Origin: Roseibium algicola
GTDB taxonomy: Bacteria > Pseudomonadota > Alphaproteobacteria > Rhizobiales > Stappiaceae
Direction: 5' to 3'
Length of the DNA stretch: 64,000 nt
Assembly: GCF_001999245.1 (NCBI RefSeq)
Contig: NZ_CP019631.1
Span: 62,001-126,000 of the forward strand
Both the position numbers and the translations under genes were made by a program. Below are positions 27,302 to 37,228 of this stretch, one piece after another (positions within the stretch are counted from its first letter, which is position 1; each line of letters starts with the position of its first letter). The notes beneath the pieces were generated by a model. The model was not told the origin of the DNA. It saw only the letters and a list, made by a program, of their open reading frames with translations, and made no database searches.

Positions 27302-27958
27302 ATGAAACTGTTCTTCAGCCGAAATCCCAATCCTCGACTGGCGGTCGCGGTGGCTCGCTATCTCGACGCAAAAATCGAGTTCGAATTTGCCTCGCCCCTC
27401 GCCCCTGGTGAGGCTGAGCGATTTCTACCGCTAAATCCCAATCTGTTGTTACCCATACTCTCAGACTCGGGAAAAAGCCTTTGGGAGACCGATGCAATTG
27501 CCTGTCGGCTTTCGCGCCTCGGACGTTCGAATTTCTGGCGCACCGGGGACGACGAACCGGAGATGATCCGTTGGCTGAGCTGGAGCAAAGAGAACTTCGA
27601 GAAAGCTTGCGATATTGTTCATTTCGAACGGGGGACCAAACAGCGCTACCGGCTTGGTCCGATTGACCCGAAGAAAATCGAGGAAGGTCTACGCCTCTTC
27701 CGCAGGTCCGCGGAAATTCTCGAAGTCGAACTTTCTCAACGCGAGTGGCTCGTCGGAAATTCGGTTTCCTATGCCGACTTCCGAATGGCGGCGTATCTGC
27801 CCTTCAATGACGTCGCAGGACTGCCGATCGAAGACTATTCTTCGATCGCTCGTTGGTATCAGCAGCTCGAAGAGATCGCTGCCTGGCGTCACCCCTTCAA
27901 CGGCCTGGATGCACCCCCATTGCCGTCTATCGATCTGGCAGTGCATGCAGACGCCTGA
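27302..27958 (+). CDS. Glutathione S-transferase family protein
   Basis: The 218-residue product has an N-terminal thioredoxin-like domain beginning MKLFFSRNPNPRLAVAVARY, with a serine in the usual active-site place and LLLPILSDSGKSLWETDAIA carrying the cis-proline and glutathione gamma-glutamyl contacts. An all-helical domain follows with WLVGNSVSYADFRMAAYLPF, the N-capping motif of the family. Substrate is unknown; a detoxification or stress role is usual. It is monocistronic or leads the small group that follows. Confidence 0.88.
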   Translation: MKLFFSRNPNPRLAVAVARYLDAKIEFEFASPLAPGEAERFLPLNPNLLLPILSDSGKSLWETDAIACRLSRLGRSNFWRTGDDEPEMIRWLSWSKENFEKACDIVHFERGTKQRYRLGPIDPKKIEEGLRLFRRSAEILEVELSQREWLVGNSVSYADFRMAAYLPFNDVAGLPIEDYSSIARWYQQLEEIAAWRHPFNGLDAPPLPSIDLAVHADA

Positions 27959-28093
27959 AAATGAACCTCTTCCGCGATACCAACGACCGTGCCGCCGTTG
28001 CACGTCTTGAAAGACAGGAGCCGCTCAGTTTTGCAATTCCGGGCTCGGTGTCTCGCGGGGAGCACCTGCAACACCAATCGAAAGGAGACAACC

Positions 28094-28540
28094 GTGAAAA
28101 TCGTTACCAGTCTAAGCTTCCGGGGCCAGTGTCGTGAGGCTTTTGAGTATTATGCAAAGGTACTCAACGGGAAGATTACAGCCGCCATGCCTTATGCCGA
28201 CGCACCTCCAGGCATGCCCATCACCGATGAGGCGTACAAGACCTGGCTGATGCACTGCTGGCTGGAAGTTGGTGACCAGGCGCTGATGGGCGCCGATATG
28301 GACATCGGATGGGCGCCTGGCATCGATAAACCCAAAAACGGCTTCGATGTCACGTTGCATACCGAAGACAAGGCAGAAGCGGAACGTTGGTTCGAACAAC
28401 TGTCCGAAGGCGGCAAGACGGTTATGCCGTTTGCAGAAACCTTCTGGTCACCAGGTTTCGGCTCTCTGGTCGACCGTTTCGGCATTCCATGGATGATCAA
28501 CGTCATTCCGGCAGCTGACTGGCGCCCGCAGCAGGGTTGA
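28094..28540 (+). CDS. VOC-family (PhnB/glyoxalase-like) protein
   Basis: The start is a GTG at 28094 preceded by AAAGGAG at 28081-28087, which decides it over upstream in-frame ATGs. The 148-residue product begins VKIVTSLSFRGQCREAFEYY and has FWSPGFGSLVDRFGIPWMIN near the end, the pattern of PhnB-like VOC proteins (DUF of the 3-demethylubiquinone type). Such proteins have a paired beta-alpha-beta-beta-beta fold; the chemistry here is not predictable. It follows the GST by 135 bp. Confidence 0.87.
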   Translation: MKIVTSLSFRGQCREAFEYYAKVLNGKITAAMPYADAPPGMPITDEAYKTWLMHCWLEVGDQALMGADMDIGWAPGIDKPKNGFDVTLHTEDKAEAERWFEQLSEGGKTVMPFAETFWSPGFGSLVDRFGIPWMINVIPAADWRPQQG

Positions 28541-28807
28541 ACTGCAAGACACTCTCACATGAGGCACTTTCGAAGAATTTGCTCGTAACGCCCTAGGGAG
28601 ACCGATGCCAACTTAAACGACGAACGTGCGCAACGAACACTTCTCAAGGCCGAATTCGATGGGTGGCCCTCTCCGGTCCAGCCACTTTCAGGCTTCATCG
28701 ATCCAACTTGAAAAGAGCGTGCAGGATTTCTATATCGGCGCGTTGAGGACGACCTCATATGTGGAAATAACAAAGCGGGACGACCCGCTACCATTGTTGA
28801 GGTTTCA

Positions 28808-29245
28808 ATGCGGTCCCCGCTCGATCGTCTTCGCCAAGCACTAAGCTTCGAAATTATCGCACTCGTCCTGGCCGTCCCGCTCGGAACGGTCGCCTTTGGC
28901 GTGCCAATGCATGATGTTGGCGTCGTCAGTGTGGTCAGCGCAACCATCGCGACGCTCTGGAACGTCGTCTACAATTTCGTTTTCGACGTGACCTACAAGC
29001 GCCTTATGGGCAAGACCCTGAAGACGCTCATTGCGCGCATCATCCATTCGATTTTCTTCGAGATTGGTCTGCTGATCGTTCTGATGCCATTCATTGCCTG
29101 GTATCTGGGTGTGTCCCTTTGGCAGGCTCTGGTAATGGATCTGTTTTTCGTAGCGTTCTACCTGGTCTACGCTTTTGCCTTTAACTGGGCTTACGACAAA
29201 CTCTTCCCGCTACCCGAGTGGAGAAATCGGCCCGTTACCAGATAG
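28808..29245 (+). CDS. PACE-family efflux transporter
   Basis: The 145-residue protein has four membrane helices arranged as two repeats, with FEIIALVLAVPLGTVAFGV and ARIIHSIFFEIGLLIVLMPF as the matching repeat starts, and NWAYDKLFP near the C-terminus. This is the layout of the proteobacterial antimicrobial compound efflux (AceI-like) family, small proton-driven exporters of biocides and possibly polyamines. It is a single gene between the VOC gene and a convergent YdeI-like gene. Confidence 0.9.
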   Translation: MRSPLDRLRQALSFEIIALVLAVPLGTVAFGVPMHDVGVVSVVSATIATLWNVVYNFVFDVTYKRLMGKTLKTLIARIIHSIFFEIGLLIVLMPFIAWYLGVSLWQALVMDLFFVAFYLVYAFAFNWAYDKLFPLPEWRNRPVTR

Positions 29246-29397
29246 AGGCAATCGAGAAATCACGTCTATATACGGCATCTTGGATAGACTTGGACGCCCG
29301 CAACAGGTCCAGAGCTGTGGCCGCACGGCAAGAAAGAGAATGTGTGGCACTTTCTGCGTCGCAATTACAAGCCGATCGCAATTGGTGACCGCACATT

Positions 29398-30024
29398 CTA
29401 ACGTTCCATGGCGCCCTTGCCGGCAATGATCTTGTGGCGGAACTTCTCGATTCGAGCGACACGTGTTGCGGACTGTTTGGCCTGGTTAAGATTGAACATG
29501 TAGCTTCTTTGCCGACCCGGCGTGAGCGCATAAAATGCATCGGACAGCTCCCGGTCCGTTTGCAGGGCCTCAGCCAATTCATCCGGCATGTCAATTTCCG
29601 TTCGTACCTTTGGTGGCTTCGTGCCCTTTTCCGCATGCTCCATAAGTTGCCGAAGGTATGCGCGGATCACTGGTTCCATCTCTTCAACCAGGGCCACATC
29701 GGCAAAGCGGATTATGCTCGGTGTACGAGCGTTCGGTCCCTGTGGTTCAAGCACATTTTCCGTGTCATTCAGGAGACCGGCGTTCATGAAACTCAGACGA
29801 AAATCGCTGCGAAACGCCCCAAAAATCGCTATGTTTCGGCCAGCGTGCATATAAGTGGGATGCCCCCACTTGACGGTTTCTTCCAGTTCCATGTCAAGGC
29901 AGATACGGCGCAGATGCCTCAGACCGTCGATCCAGGGACGGGTTGAACAGTCAGGTGTTTCAAAGCGTTCACAACGACCACAGCCCTTGGTAAAAAAATC
30001 CTCCGGATCCGTGATCATCGGCAT
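29398..30024 (-). CDS. YdeI/OmpD-associated family protein
   Basis: The 208-residue product has an N-terminal DUF1801-like region (WGHPTYMHAGRNIAIFGAF) and a C-terminal bacteriocin-protection/YdeI region with PDELAEALQTDRELSDAFYA and the typical ending GRQRSYMFNLNQAKQSATR followed by a basic tail. The family is linked to resistance to cationic peptides in some enterobacteria, but the mechanism is unclear. It stands alone, convergent with the PACE gene. Confidence 0.85.
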   Translation of the reverse strand: MPMITDPEDFFTKGCGRCERFETPDCSTRPWIDGLRHLRRICLDMELEETVKWGHPTYMHAGRNIAIFGAFRSDFRLSFMNAGLLNDTENVLEPQGPNARTPSIIRFADVALVEEMEPVIRAYLRQLMEHAEKGTKPPKVRTEIDMPDELAEALQTDRELSDAFYALTPGRQRSYMFNLNQAKQSATRVARIEKFRHKIIAGKGAMER

Positions 30025-30307
30025 AGGTTGTTAGCCCTCTTGCTTGCATTCTTCATTTTGGGTTTGCGGCCAGCGTTAGCCCGTGACCTGTTGATATGGT
30101 CGGGAACCCTCAACGGGAATATATCAAAGGTTGTGGCGATGAAAGGATCAAACGGCTTTGCAGGGTAGGTTGCCGCCGCTTGCCTGGTGTCAGGGAGCCG
30201 TAATTCCACCGACATACCACCCGTGGATACTCCACCGTGAGTGGGGCTTCATTTGAGCGGATTTCAGCACGGAGAACGACCTGGCAATTGCTTTCCCGCC
30301 TTAGTCG

Positions 30308-31633
30308 TCAGGGCTTGAACGTGCCGTCTCGAAGATCTGCAAAATAGCTGTCATTTCCGATCTGGCCGCCTTTTAGCGCAATTTCGAGTTCTGATCCTCC
30401 ACGGGTATGGGCGGTGCACACGGGCGAACCGGGTGTGGTCGGGATGGCTTGGCGGAGTGTCAGGGCGAAAATGTCCAGTTCCGCCAGAGCGTGGCTCGAT
30501 GTGTCACCACCGGCTACGGCAACACGCTCGAGACCATGCCGGTCCTTGAGGGTAGCCAGAAGGCGGCCGAGGGTTTTGCCGACCTGATCGAGGTTCACGG
30601 ACCCTGTTACCTCTTCGGTGGTCTTACCTTTTGCGGTGTACAGGATCGGACTTTGGCCGGTTTCGAGTGCCTCGGAAGCGATCTGCAGCACGCGTTCGAA
30701 TTCCTGCTTGATACCGTGGCCGGTTGCCAGTGCATTGAAATCGACTTCGATGCCCTTGAAGCCCAAATTTTCCGCGGTTTCTATTTGGCGCGCGGTTGTT
30801 GGTGAGCAGCTTCCCGAGACAACTGCGATACGGGATTTGGACGTCAGGGGTGGAGATGGTTTCGGCGGCTGCAGCAGGCCAAGTTCGCGCCATTTGTGCA
30901 AGAGGGCGTATTCAACGCCGGACGAGCCGGCAATGAATGGGCCCAGATCCTGCCTGCTTTCTTCGAGATAACTTCCCGCGGCCACCTGGGACAGGCTGTC
31001 GTAAACATCTATCAGTAGATTGGGGTTGCCCGCCTGGCCGATATTCGGGACATGGCCGGGCTTGGCGGCGATGGAACCGTCCAGCGGGGTCAGGCATTCA
31101 AAGGGCAGGTTCGTCTGTCCTGACAGGTGTTTTACCAGGTCAGCTTCGTGCATCGGCGTTGCCGGGTGCCTGCTCATCACGGGATGTCTATCTATTCTGT
31201 AGATTTCATCCCGGTAAGCCGCGAACAAATTGCCGAAATAGGTGTAGCGCCGAAGCTGGGGAGCCCCGACCACAACTGCTGTCCGCTTCTGGCTGAACGT
31301 TTCCAGGCCGATTTCCAGGGCACGGCCGATGGAGCCCTTCTGCGGCGAACTGTCGAAGGTCGAGCAGGTCTTGTAGTGGCAGAAACGCGCGTCGAGCGTC
31401 CACAGCCAGGAGAAAATCGCTGGTAGGTGCTCCGACATCCACTCGGGTGTCTGGCTACGGCTGATGCCTGCCAGGCCGACCGCTCGACAATGCTTGAACT
31501 TTTCGAGCTGTTTTTCGCCGGGGATAGACGTGAACAGGACGGTTTCGACGCCTCCGGTTGTCAGGGCTTCCATCACGTCCGTCGATCCCGTGAAATCGTC
31601 ACCGTAATAGGAAATGAAAAGATCGCCGGTCAT
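30308..31633 (-). CDS. oiaK: Four-carbon acid sugar kinase family protein, likely 3-oxo-isoapionate kinase
   Basis: From ATG 31633 the product is 441 residues and belongs to the DUF1537 (NBD plus C-terminal domain) kinases: N-terminal YYGDDFTGSTDVMEALTTGG and C-terminal AVAGGDTSSHALAELDI with GSPVCTAH. The start overlaps the RuBisCO-like gene stop (ATGA); an upstream in-frame start lies inside that gene and is rejected. In D-apionate pathways a DUF1537 member (OiaK) phosphorylates 3-oxo-isoapionate at O4 with ATP. The surrounding apn/aps genes make this the best assignment. Confidence 0.85.
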   Translation of the reverse strand: MTGDLFISYYGDDFTGSTDVMEALTTGGVETVLFTSIPGEKQLEKFKHCRAVGLAGISRSQTPEWMSEHLPAIFSWLWTLDARFCHYKTCSTFDSSPQKGSIGRALEIGLETFSQKRTAVVVGAPQLRRYTYFGNLFAAYRDEIYRIDRHPVMSRHPATPMHEADLVKHLSGQTNLPFECLTPLDGSIAAKPGHVPNIGQAGNPNLLIDVYDSLSQVAAGSYLEESRQDLGPFIAGSSGVEYALLHKWRELGLLQPPKPSPPLTSKSRIAVVSGSCSPTTARQIETAENLGFKGIEVDFNALATGHGIKQEFERVLQIASEALETGQSPILYTAKGKTTEEVTGSVNLDQVGKTLGRLLATLKDRHGLERVAVAGGDTSSHALAELDIFALTLRQAIPTTPGSPVCTAHTRGGSELEIALKGGQIGNDSYFADLRDGTFKP

Positions 31634-32898
31634 TTCCTTGCTCCGGCGCCGTCTTTTTTGCCGAATAGGTCCAGGGCCTCGGAAAGTTCCTTGTGATCTT
31701 TCGCGAAAACATGTGCCGGAATTCCGCCAACGGCTGCCTCTGCAGCCTGCTTCAGGCTGGCGACACCTCCGGCAACACCGCCGGGGTGTCCCATGATCCC
31801 GCCCCCGGCACAATAAATGAAGTCGGTGTGCCCTACGGCCCGGCAGGTCTCTTCCATTTGAACGGCTGTCTGACCCGACGAGAATACCGGCATCGCCTGA
31901 TATCCGCGTTCTCCTGACAAGGGATCATCGAGACAGCGGGCGTTTTCGATAACCGTGGTGTCGGCCTCTGTGAACTTGTTCGCGATCCCGTTGACATGAA
32001 GATGATCCGCTCCGGCAAGCCTCCAGAACTTTTGCCAGACACGAAACGAGATGCCGATATCCGGCGATCTGGAATAAATGCCCCAACCGTTTCTGTGGCA
32101 ATGAAGTGGAAGATCAACGTGCCGCCGGATGGCGGTCAGTCCCGTGAGACCAAGTGAAAACAGGCTGACCATCGCACAGGTGCCGCCAGCCTGTTGCAGG
32201 AGGTCGGCATTACGGCGCATCACGTCCAGCTCGTCGGTGATGTTGAAGGCGTACATCACCTTCCTGCCGGTGCGGTCCGCATGCGAATTGATGACTTTCA
32301 TGACTTCGTTCAGGCGATCCTCGAACGGGCAGTGAGGTCCGTTCGCCTGCAATTCATCATCCTTGATGAAATCGATTCCACCATCGGCGAGTTTTGCGAC
32401 AAGAGACGCTGTTTCGGCAGGTGAGAGACCGACGCTTGGTTTGATGATCGTGCCGATCATCGGCCGGTCGCTGACACCGGCAAGCGCCAGAGTTCCCTGC
32501 CGGCCGTAGGCCGGACCCGGATACACCATGGCGAATTCTTCAGGAAACGAAATGTCCGTCAGGCGAAGCGCTGACACGTCTGCCAGTTCAAAAAGGTTGC
32601 CGGCAACGGTTGCCAGGACGTTGGGAAGGGATGTGCCCATGTTCTCGAGCGGCCAGGAAAGAACGACCTCGCCGCGCGTGTAGGTCTCCGCGCTGATCCG
32701 GCACGGCAGCGAGGGAACCCTGCTGTTCGATGTTGCCGTGACCCGCTCGACCCTTGCCCCGGAGAGCTCTTTTAATCGGTCTGTTTCACCCGGCAGCTTC
32801 AGGAATGTTCCCGAGGATTGTTCACCTGCGATTACCTCGGCGGCCCGCTCCAGAGTTGTCGGTGTTTCAAGATCATATGTTGCAAAGAGCCTCCCCAT
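31630..32898 (-). CDS. RuBisCO-like protein of the D-apionate pathway (OiaX/OiaT type)
   Basis: The 422-residue protein has the RuBisCO large-subunit fold. The carbamylated lysine and metal ligands are present in GGIDFIKDDE (K179, D181, E182), K153 matches the first catalytic lysine in TIIKPSVGLS while the second is serine (S155), and a loop-6 lysine is seen in NGIANKFTEAD. Such proteins act on 3-oxo-isoapionate 4-phosphate either as decarboxylase (OiaX) or transcarboxylase/hydrolase (OiaT). No erythrulose-phosphate isomerases lie nearby, which slightly favours the OiaT route to 3-phosphoglycerate and glycolate. Ribosome-binding bases GAGGA lie seven bases upstream. Confidence 0.88.
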   Translation of the reverse strand: MGRLFATYDLETPTTLERAAEVIAGEQSSGTFLKLPGETDRLKELSGARVERVTATSNSRVPSLPCRISAETYTRGEVVLSWPLENMGTSLPNVLATVAGNLFELADVSALRLTDISFPEEFAMVYPGPAYGRQGTLALAGVSDRPMIGTIIKPSVGLSPAETASLVAKLADGGIDFIKDDELQANGPHCPFEDRLNEVMKVINSHADRTGRKVMYAFNITDELDVMRRNADLLQQAGGTCAMVSLFSLGLTGLTAIRRHVDLPLHCHRNGWGIYSRSPDIGISFRVWQKFWRLAGADHLHVNGIANKFTEADTTVIENARCLDDPLSGERGYQAMPVFSSGQTAVQMEETCRAVGHTDFIYCAGGGIMGHPGGVAGGVASLKQAAEAAVGGIPAHVFAKDHKELSEALDLFGKKDGAGARK

Positions 32899-33014
32899 TC
32901 CCGTCCTCTGTCCTGTTCCAGGTTGCGCATTGCTTATATGACTATCAACTTATCATACCAGTTGACAACATGATTTGTATGTGAATTTATTTGCGCAACA
33001 AATTTGGAGGACAC
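32899..33014. promoter_or_regulatory. Divergent apiose-regulon promoter/operator
   Basis: On the plus strand TTGACA (32962-32967) is followed after 18 bases by TTTATT (32986-32991), a good sigma-70 pair for the rightward genes. The -35 sits in the small palindrome GTTGACAAC (32961-32969) and is flanked by inverted CATAC (32954-32958) and GTATG (32977-32981). TGGTATGAT on the minus strand resembles the GGTATA half-sites of NanR, and the regulon regulator is NanR-like. The regulator assignment is inferred. Confidence 0.55.
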
Positions 33015-33839
33015 ATGAAAATCGCTCTCATCGGTGCGGGGGGGAAAATGGGAGTGCGGCTCTCCCAGAACCTGAAAGGCTCCCGTTTCAACGTTGCCCA
33101 CGTGGAAGTCAGCGATGCAGGCAGAGACCGGCTGAAGGCGGAAGTCGGCGTCGGCTGTGTCGACGTCGACGCCGCGCTTCAAGACGCACGTGCGGTTATT
33201 CTTGCTGTGCCGGACACTGCGATCCGGGCGGTGGCGAAAAGCATTATCGACAAGCTTGCGCCAGGAACGATGCTGATCGCACTGGACGCAGCTGCGCCCT
33301 TTGCAGGGCACTTTCCAGAGCGCAAGGACGTGACCTATTTCGTCACCCATCCCTGCCATCCGCCGATATTCAACGATGAAACGCAGTTGCCTGCGAAACG
33401 CGACTATTTCGGCGGTATTGCTGCCAAACAGGCGATCGTGAACGCCCTCATGCAGGGTCCGGAAGAGGACTATGCAATCGGGGAGGAGATCGCCAAAACC
33501 ATTTTCCAGCCGATCCTCCGTTCGCACCGGGTCTCGGTGGAACAAATGGCGCTCCTGGAGCCGGGCCTGTCCGAAACCGTCTGCGCGACCCTTCTCGTTG
33601 TGATGAAGGAAGCAATGGATGAAGTCATTCGGCGAGGGGTCGACCCTGTGGCGGCCCGGGACTTTCTTCTGGGACACATGAACATTCTTGGGGCAGTCGT
33701 CATGGAAGAAGTCGACGGCGTCTTCTCCGATGCCTGCAACAAGGCCATCACCAATGGCAAGAAACGTCTCATGCGAGACGACTGGATCGGCGTGTTCAAG
33801 CCGGACGAAATCAGGGAAAGCATCCGGCAGATCACCTGA
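33015..33839 (+). CDS. apnO: D-apionate oxidoisomerase
   Basis: The 274-residue protein begins MKIALIGAGGKMGVRLSQNL, an NAD-binding Rossmann fold, and continues with THPCHPPIFNDET and a helical C-terminal domain of the phosphogluconate-dehydrogenase-like type. This is the family of ApnO, which oxidises and rearranges D-apionate to 3-oxo-isoapionate. GGAGG at 33006-33010 sets the start at 33015 rather than the ATG 24 bases upstream. It is the first rightward gene of the regulon and faces the kinase and RuBisCO-like gene that act directly after it. Confidence 0.87.
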   Translation: MKIALIGAGGKMGVRLSQNLKGSRFNVAHVEVSDAGRDRLKAEVGVGCVDVDAALQDARAVILAVPDTAIRAVAKSIIDKLAPGTMLIALDAAAPFAGHFPERKDVTYFVTHPCHPPIFNDETQLPAKRDYFGGIAAKQAIVNALMQGPEEDYAIGEEIAKTIFQPILRSHRVSVEQMALLEPGLSETVCATLLVVMKEAMDEVIRRGVDPVAARDFLLGHMNILGAVVMEEVDGVFSDACNKAITNGKKRLMRDDWIGVFKPDEIRESIRQIT

Positions 33840-33846
33840 TTGAGCG

Positions 33847-33869
33847 GTTCGCCATCTCGTATGGCGAAC
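33847..33869 (+). terminator. Hairpin after apnO
   Basis: A perfect nine-base stem GTTCGCCAT (33847-33855) and ATGGCGAAC (33861-33869) with a five-base loop lies eight bases after the apnO stop. There is no T-run, so it may be a partial terminator or a 3'-end stabiliser ahead of the highly expressed binding-protein gene. Confidence 0.5.
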
Positions 33870-33928
33870 GTTCAGATTGGTGCCGTCGGGGTCTTGGAGG
33901 GACCCGGCGGGACCTGGCACGAGATTGA

Positions 33929-34888
<960 letters not shown>

Positions 34889-34899
34889 GCCCTTTATCA

Positions 34900-34926
34900 C
34901 ACCGCGGTGGATGCTCCGCCGCGGTG
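34900..34926 (+). terminator. Hairpin after the binding-protein gene
   Basis: An eight-base GC-rich stem CACCGCGG (34900-34907) and CCGCGGTG (34919-34926) follows the stop by 11 bases; inner GG/CC pairs may extend it. No T-run follows. Such hairpins after binding-protein genes usually stabilise the upstream mRNA and lower expression of the membrane components. Confidence 0.6.
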
Positions 34927-35000
34927 AGATCTTTCCCACGAAAACCTGAAAAAATCCTGCCGGAAACCGCCGGAAGGGTTCTGTTCAAGGAGGTTGCACA

Positions 35001-35669
35001 GTGGATCGCGGCGCAGTTCCTTCCCTGTTGTTAGTTTTTGCAGTTGCCGCCGGCCTGGGCGGCTGCAAACTCGAAAAGCATGTTGCCACGAATGACGGTG
35101 ACGGTCAGGCCCAGCAAGTCGTTTCAAGCGATCCGGGCGGCGACATGGATGCCCTTGTCGCCGATATCTGGTCCAAACAGGTTCTGCCACATCTTCAGCA
35201 AACGGCGACCGACATGGCCGTTCTCGGCGATGCGATCGCAGGAGATGTTGACGTCGCCGGCGAAGCACATGGCTATCGTCCGTCCAGCGAGGGAAGTCCC
35301 TGGAACTTCGCAGCCAGGGTACAGGGCACAATCTTGGCGGCCAGGACCGATACGCGTGCCGCCACTGCGGAAGTGGACGTCACCGCTGATGGCAAGGCAG
35401 ATGTTATCCTGCAGCTTGGTCCGGTGATCCGCGGAACAGCACTCCGGGACATCCTTCCCTTTGTAGATTTCTCCTCATTTACCGATCAGATAGAGTTCGC
35501 CCAGCTCTCCCGCTCCCTGAATACACGCGCTTACGAAAGCGCTCTGAAAGATCTGCCCCGCGACGATCTCGTGGGCAAGACGGTTGACGTGCTTGGTGCC
35601 TTTACGGTGCGCGGTGATGGTCCGCCGTACCTGATCACACCCGTTGAGACAAAAATTGGTGGGTCATGA
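35001..35669 (+). CDS. DUF2291 lipoprotein of sugar ABC transporter
   Basis: A GTG start at 35001 is preceded by AAGGAGG (34987-34993). The 222-residue product has a lipoprotein signal with lipobox LGGC near residue 22 and then segments ALVADIWSKQVLPHLQQTA and VDVLGAFTVRGDGPPYLITP, the pattern of DUF2291 periplasmic lipoproteins. Members are commonly encoded with ribose-type ABC importers, but their job is not established. It overlaps the ATPase gene by four bases. Confidence 0.85.
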   Translation: MDRGAVPSLLLVFAVAAGLGGCKLEKHVATNDGDGQAQQVVSSDPGGDMDALVADIWSKQVLPHLQQTATDMAVLGDAIAGDVDVAGEAHGYRPSSEGSPWNFAARVQGTILAARTDTRAATAEVDVTADGKADVILQLGPVIRGTALRDILPFVDFSSFTDQIEFAQLSRSLNTRAYESALKDLPRDDLVGKTVDVLGAFTVRGDGPPYLITPVETKIGGS

Positions 35670-37228
35670 CAGAAGCAAAGCACCAGATCGGCTTGTCCGT
35701 GCGCGCCGCAAACAAGGTCTATCCGGGTACACACGCGCTGAAGGACGTGGACTTCGATGTCCGGCTTGGCGCAGTGAATGTGCTCGTTGGTGAAAACGGC
35801 GCTGGCAAATCCACCTTGATGAAAGTGATCGCCGGCGTCGAGCAGCTGACTTCGGGCGATATTCTGATGGGAGAGAAAAAGGTCTCTTTCCCCGATACCC
35901 GCACGGCCGCGGCGCACGGCATAGGCATCGTCTTCCAGGAACTCAACCTGTTTCCCAACATGTCGGTTGCCGACAATATCTTTATCGCACGGGAAAAGAC
36001 CCGCGCCGGGGTGGACATCGCCGCCAGCGACCAGAGGTCGGAAGCCGCGGCGCTGATGCAGCGTCTCGAGCACGACATTTCGCCGGACGCGATGGTGTCC
36101 GACCTTCGCATCGGCGAACAGCAGATTGTCGAGATCGCCAAGGCGCTGGCCCAGGATGCCCGGATCCTGATCATGGACGAACCGACCTCCGCCCTGAGTG
36201 CGGCAGAAGTCGAAATCCTCTTCCGGGTCATCGCGGACCTCAAGAAACGCGGTGTCGGCATCGTATACATTTCGCACCGCCTGGAGGAACTGATCCGGAT
36301 CGGCGACTACATCACGGTGCTGAGGGACGGTGCACGAACCGGTGCCAGGAGCATGGACGGCGTCGACGTACCCTGGATCGTGCAGAACATGATCGGTGCA
36401 GCCTCAAAGGACTTCGCCAAGACGGTCGATCACGACTTCGGAAACGAGGTGTTTCGCTGCGAGAACATCAGTCTGATGGGCCGGACGGGAAAGTTCGTTG
36501 TCGATGACGTGTCGTTGTCCCTGCGGGCTGGCGAGATTGTCGGCATCTACGGCCTCATGGGCGCGGGGCGCTCCGAATTGTTCGAGTGCATCATGGCCCA
36601 GCATCCCCATTGCACGGGGGACTTCTACGTCGAGGGACGCCATCTGAACGAACCGGACGTCGCTGGGCGTATCGGACGCGGGCTGGCGCTAATCCCCGAA
36701 GACAGGAAGTCGGAAGGTCTGATCCAGATCCTGCCGATCCGGGAGAACATGTCTTTGTCGAGCCTCGGCAGGTTCGTGAAGGGCATTCACCTCAGCCTCA
36801 AGGCAGAGCGGGAGACGGTGAAGCGGTTCGTGAAGGACCTGGCCATCAAGATTGCCAGCATGGAAAACCCGGTCAGCTCTCTTTCGGGAGGCAATCAGCA
36901 GAAAGTCGTGATCGGCAAGGCGCTGATGACCTCGCCAAAGGTCCTGCTCATGGACGAGCCGAGCCGCGGTATCGACATTGGCGCAAAGGCCGAGGTCTTT
37001 CGCACCATGCGGCGGCTTGCGGCAGAAGGACTGGGAATTCTGTTCGTCACCTCGGATCTTGAAGAGGTCATGTCCCTGTCCGACCGGATCATCGTGATGT
37101 CGAACGGCAGCATTACGGGCGAGTTTGAGGGCGCCGACGTGCGGGAAGAACAGATAATCGCGGCGTCTGCGATCGGGCACGCTCCTGCCTCCGAAGCAGG
37201 TCATTTCATTGGGAGTAGTAACGGATGA
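35666..37228 (+). CDS. Sugar ABC transporter ATP-binding protein (two domains)
   Basis: The 520-residue protein has two ABC domains. The first has Walker A GENGAGKST, signature-like SDLRIGEQQIVEIAKAL and Walker B RILIMDEPTSAL. The second has a degenerate P-loop (GLMGAGRSE), the signature LSGGNQQKVVIGKAL and VLLMDEPSRGIDIG, the usual asymmetry of RbsA/MglA proteins. It powers import with the binding protein and permease. Start and stop both overlap the neighbours by four bases (ATGA). Confidence 0.95.
   Translation: MTEAKHQIGLSVRAANKVYPGTHALKDVDFDVRLGAVNVLVGENGAGKSTLMKVIAGVEQLTSGDILMGEKKVSFPDTRTAAAHGIGIVFQELNLFPNMSVADNIFIAREKTRAGVDIAASDQRSEAAALMQRLEHDISPDAMVSDLRIGEQQIVEIAKALAQDARILIMDEPTSALSAAEVEILFRVIADLKKRGVGIVYISHRLEELIRIGDYITVLRDGARTGARSMDGVDVPWIVQNMIGAASKDFAKTVDHDFGNEVFRCENISLMGRTGKFVVDDVSLSLRAGEIVGIYGLMGAGRSELFECIMAQHPHCTGDFYVEGRHLNEPDVAGRIGRGLALIPEDRKSEGLIQILPIRENMSLSSLGRFVKGIHLSLKAERETVKRFVKDLAIKIASMENPVSSLSGGNQQKVVIGKALMTSPKVLLMDEPSRGIDIGAKAEVFRTMRRLAAEGLGILFVTSDLEEVMSLSDRIIVMSNGSITGEFEGADVREEQIIAASAIGHAPASEAGHFIGSSNG

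Noticed and set aside
32934..33920. 328-codon minus-strand open frame
   Set aside because: Opposite apnO and across the divergent promoter; no domain and poor start.
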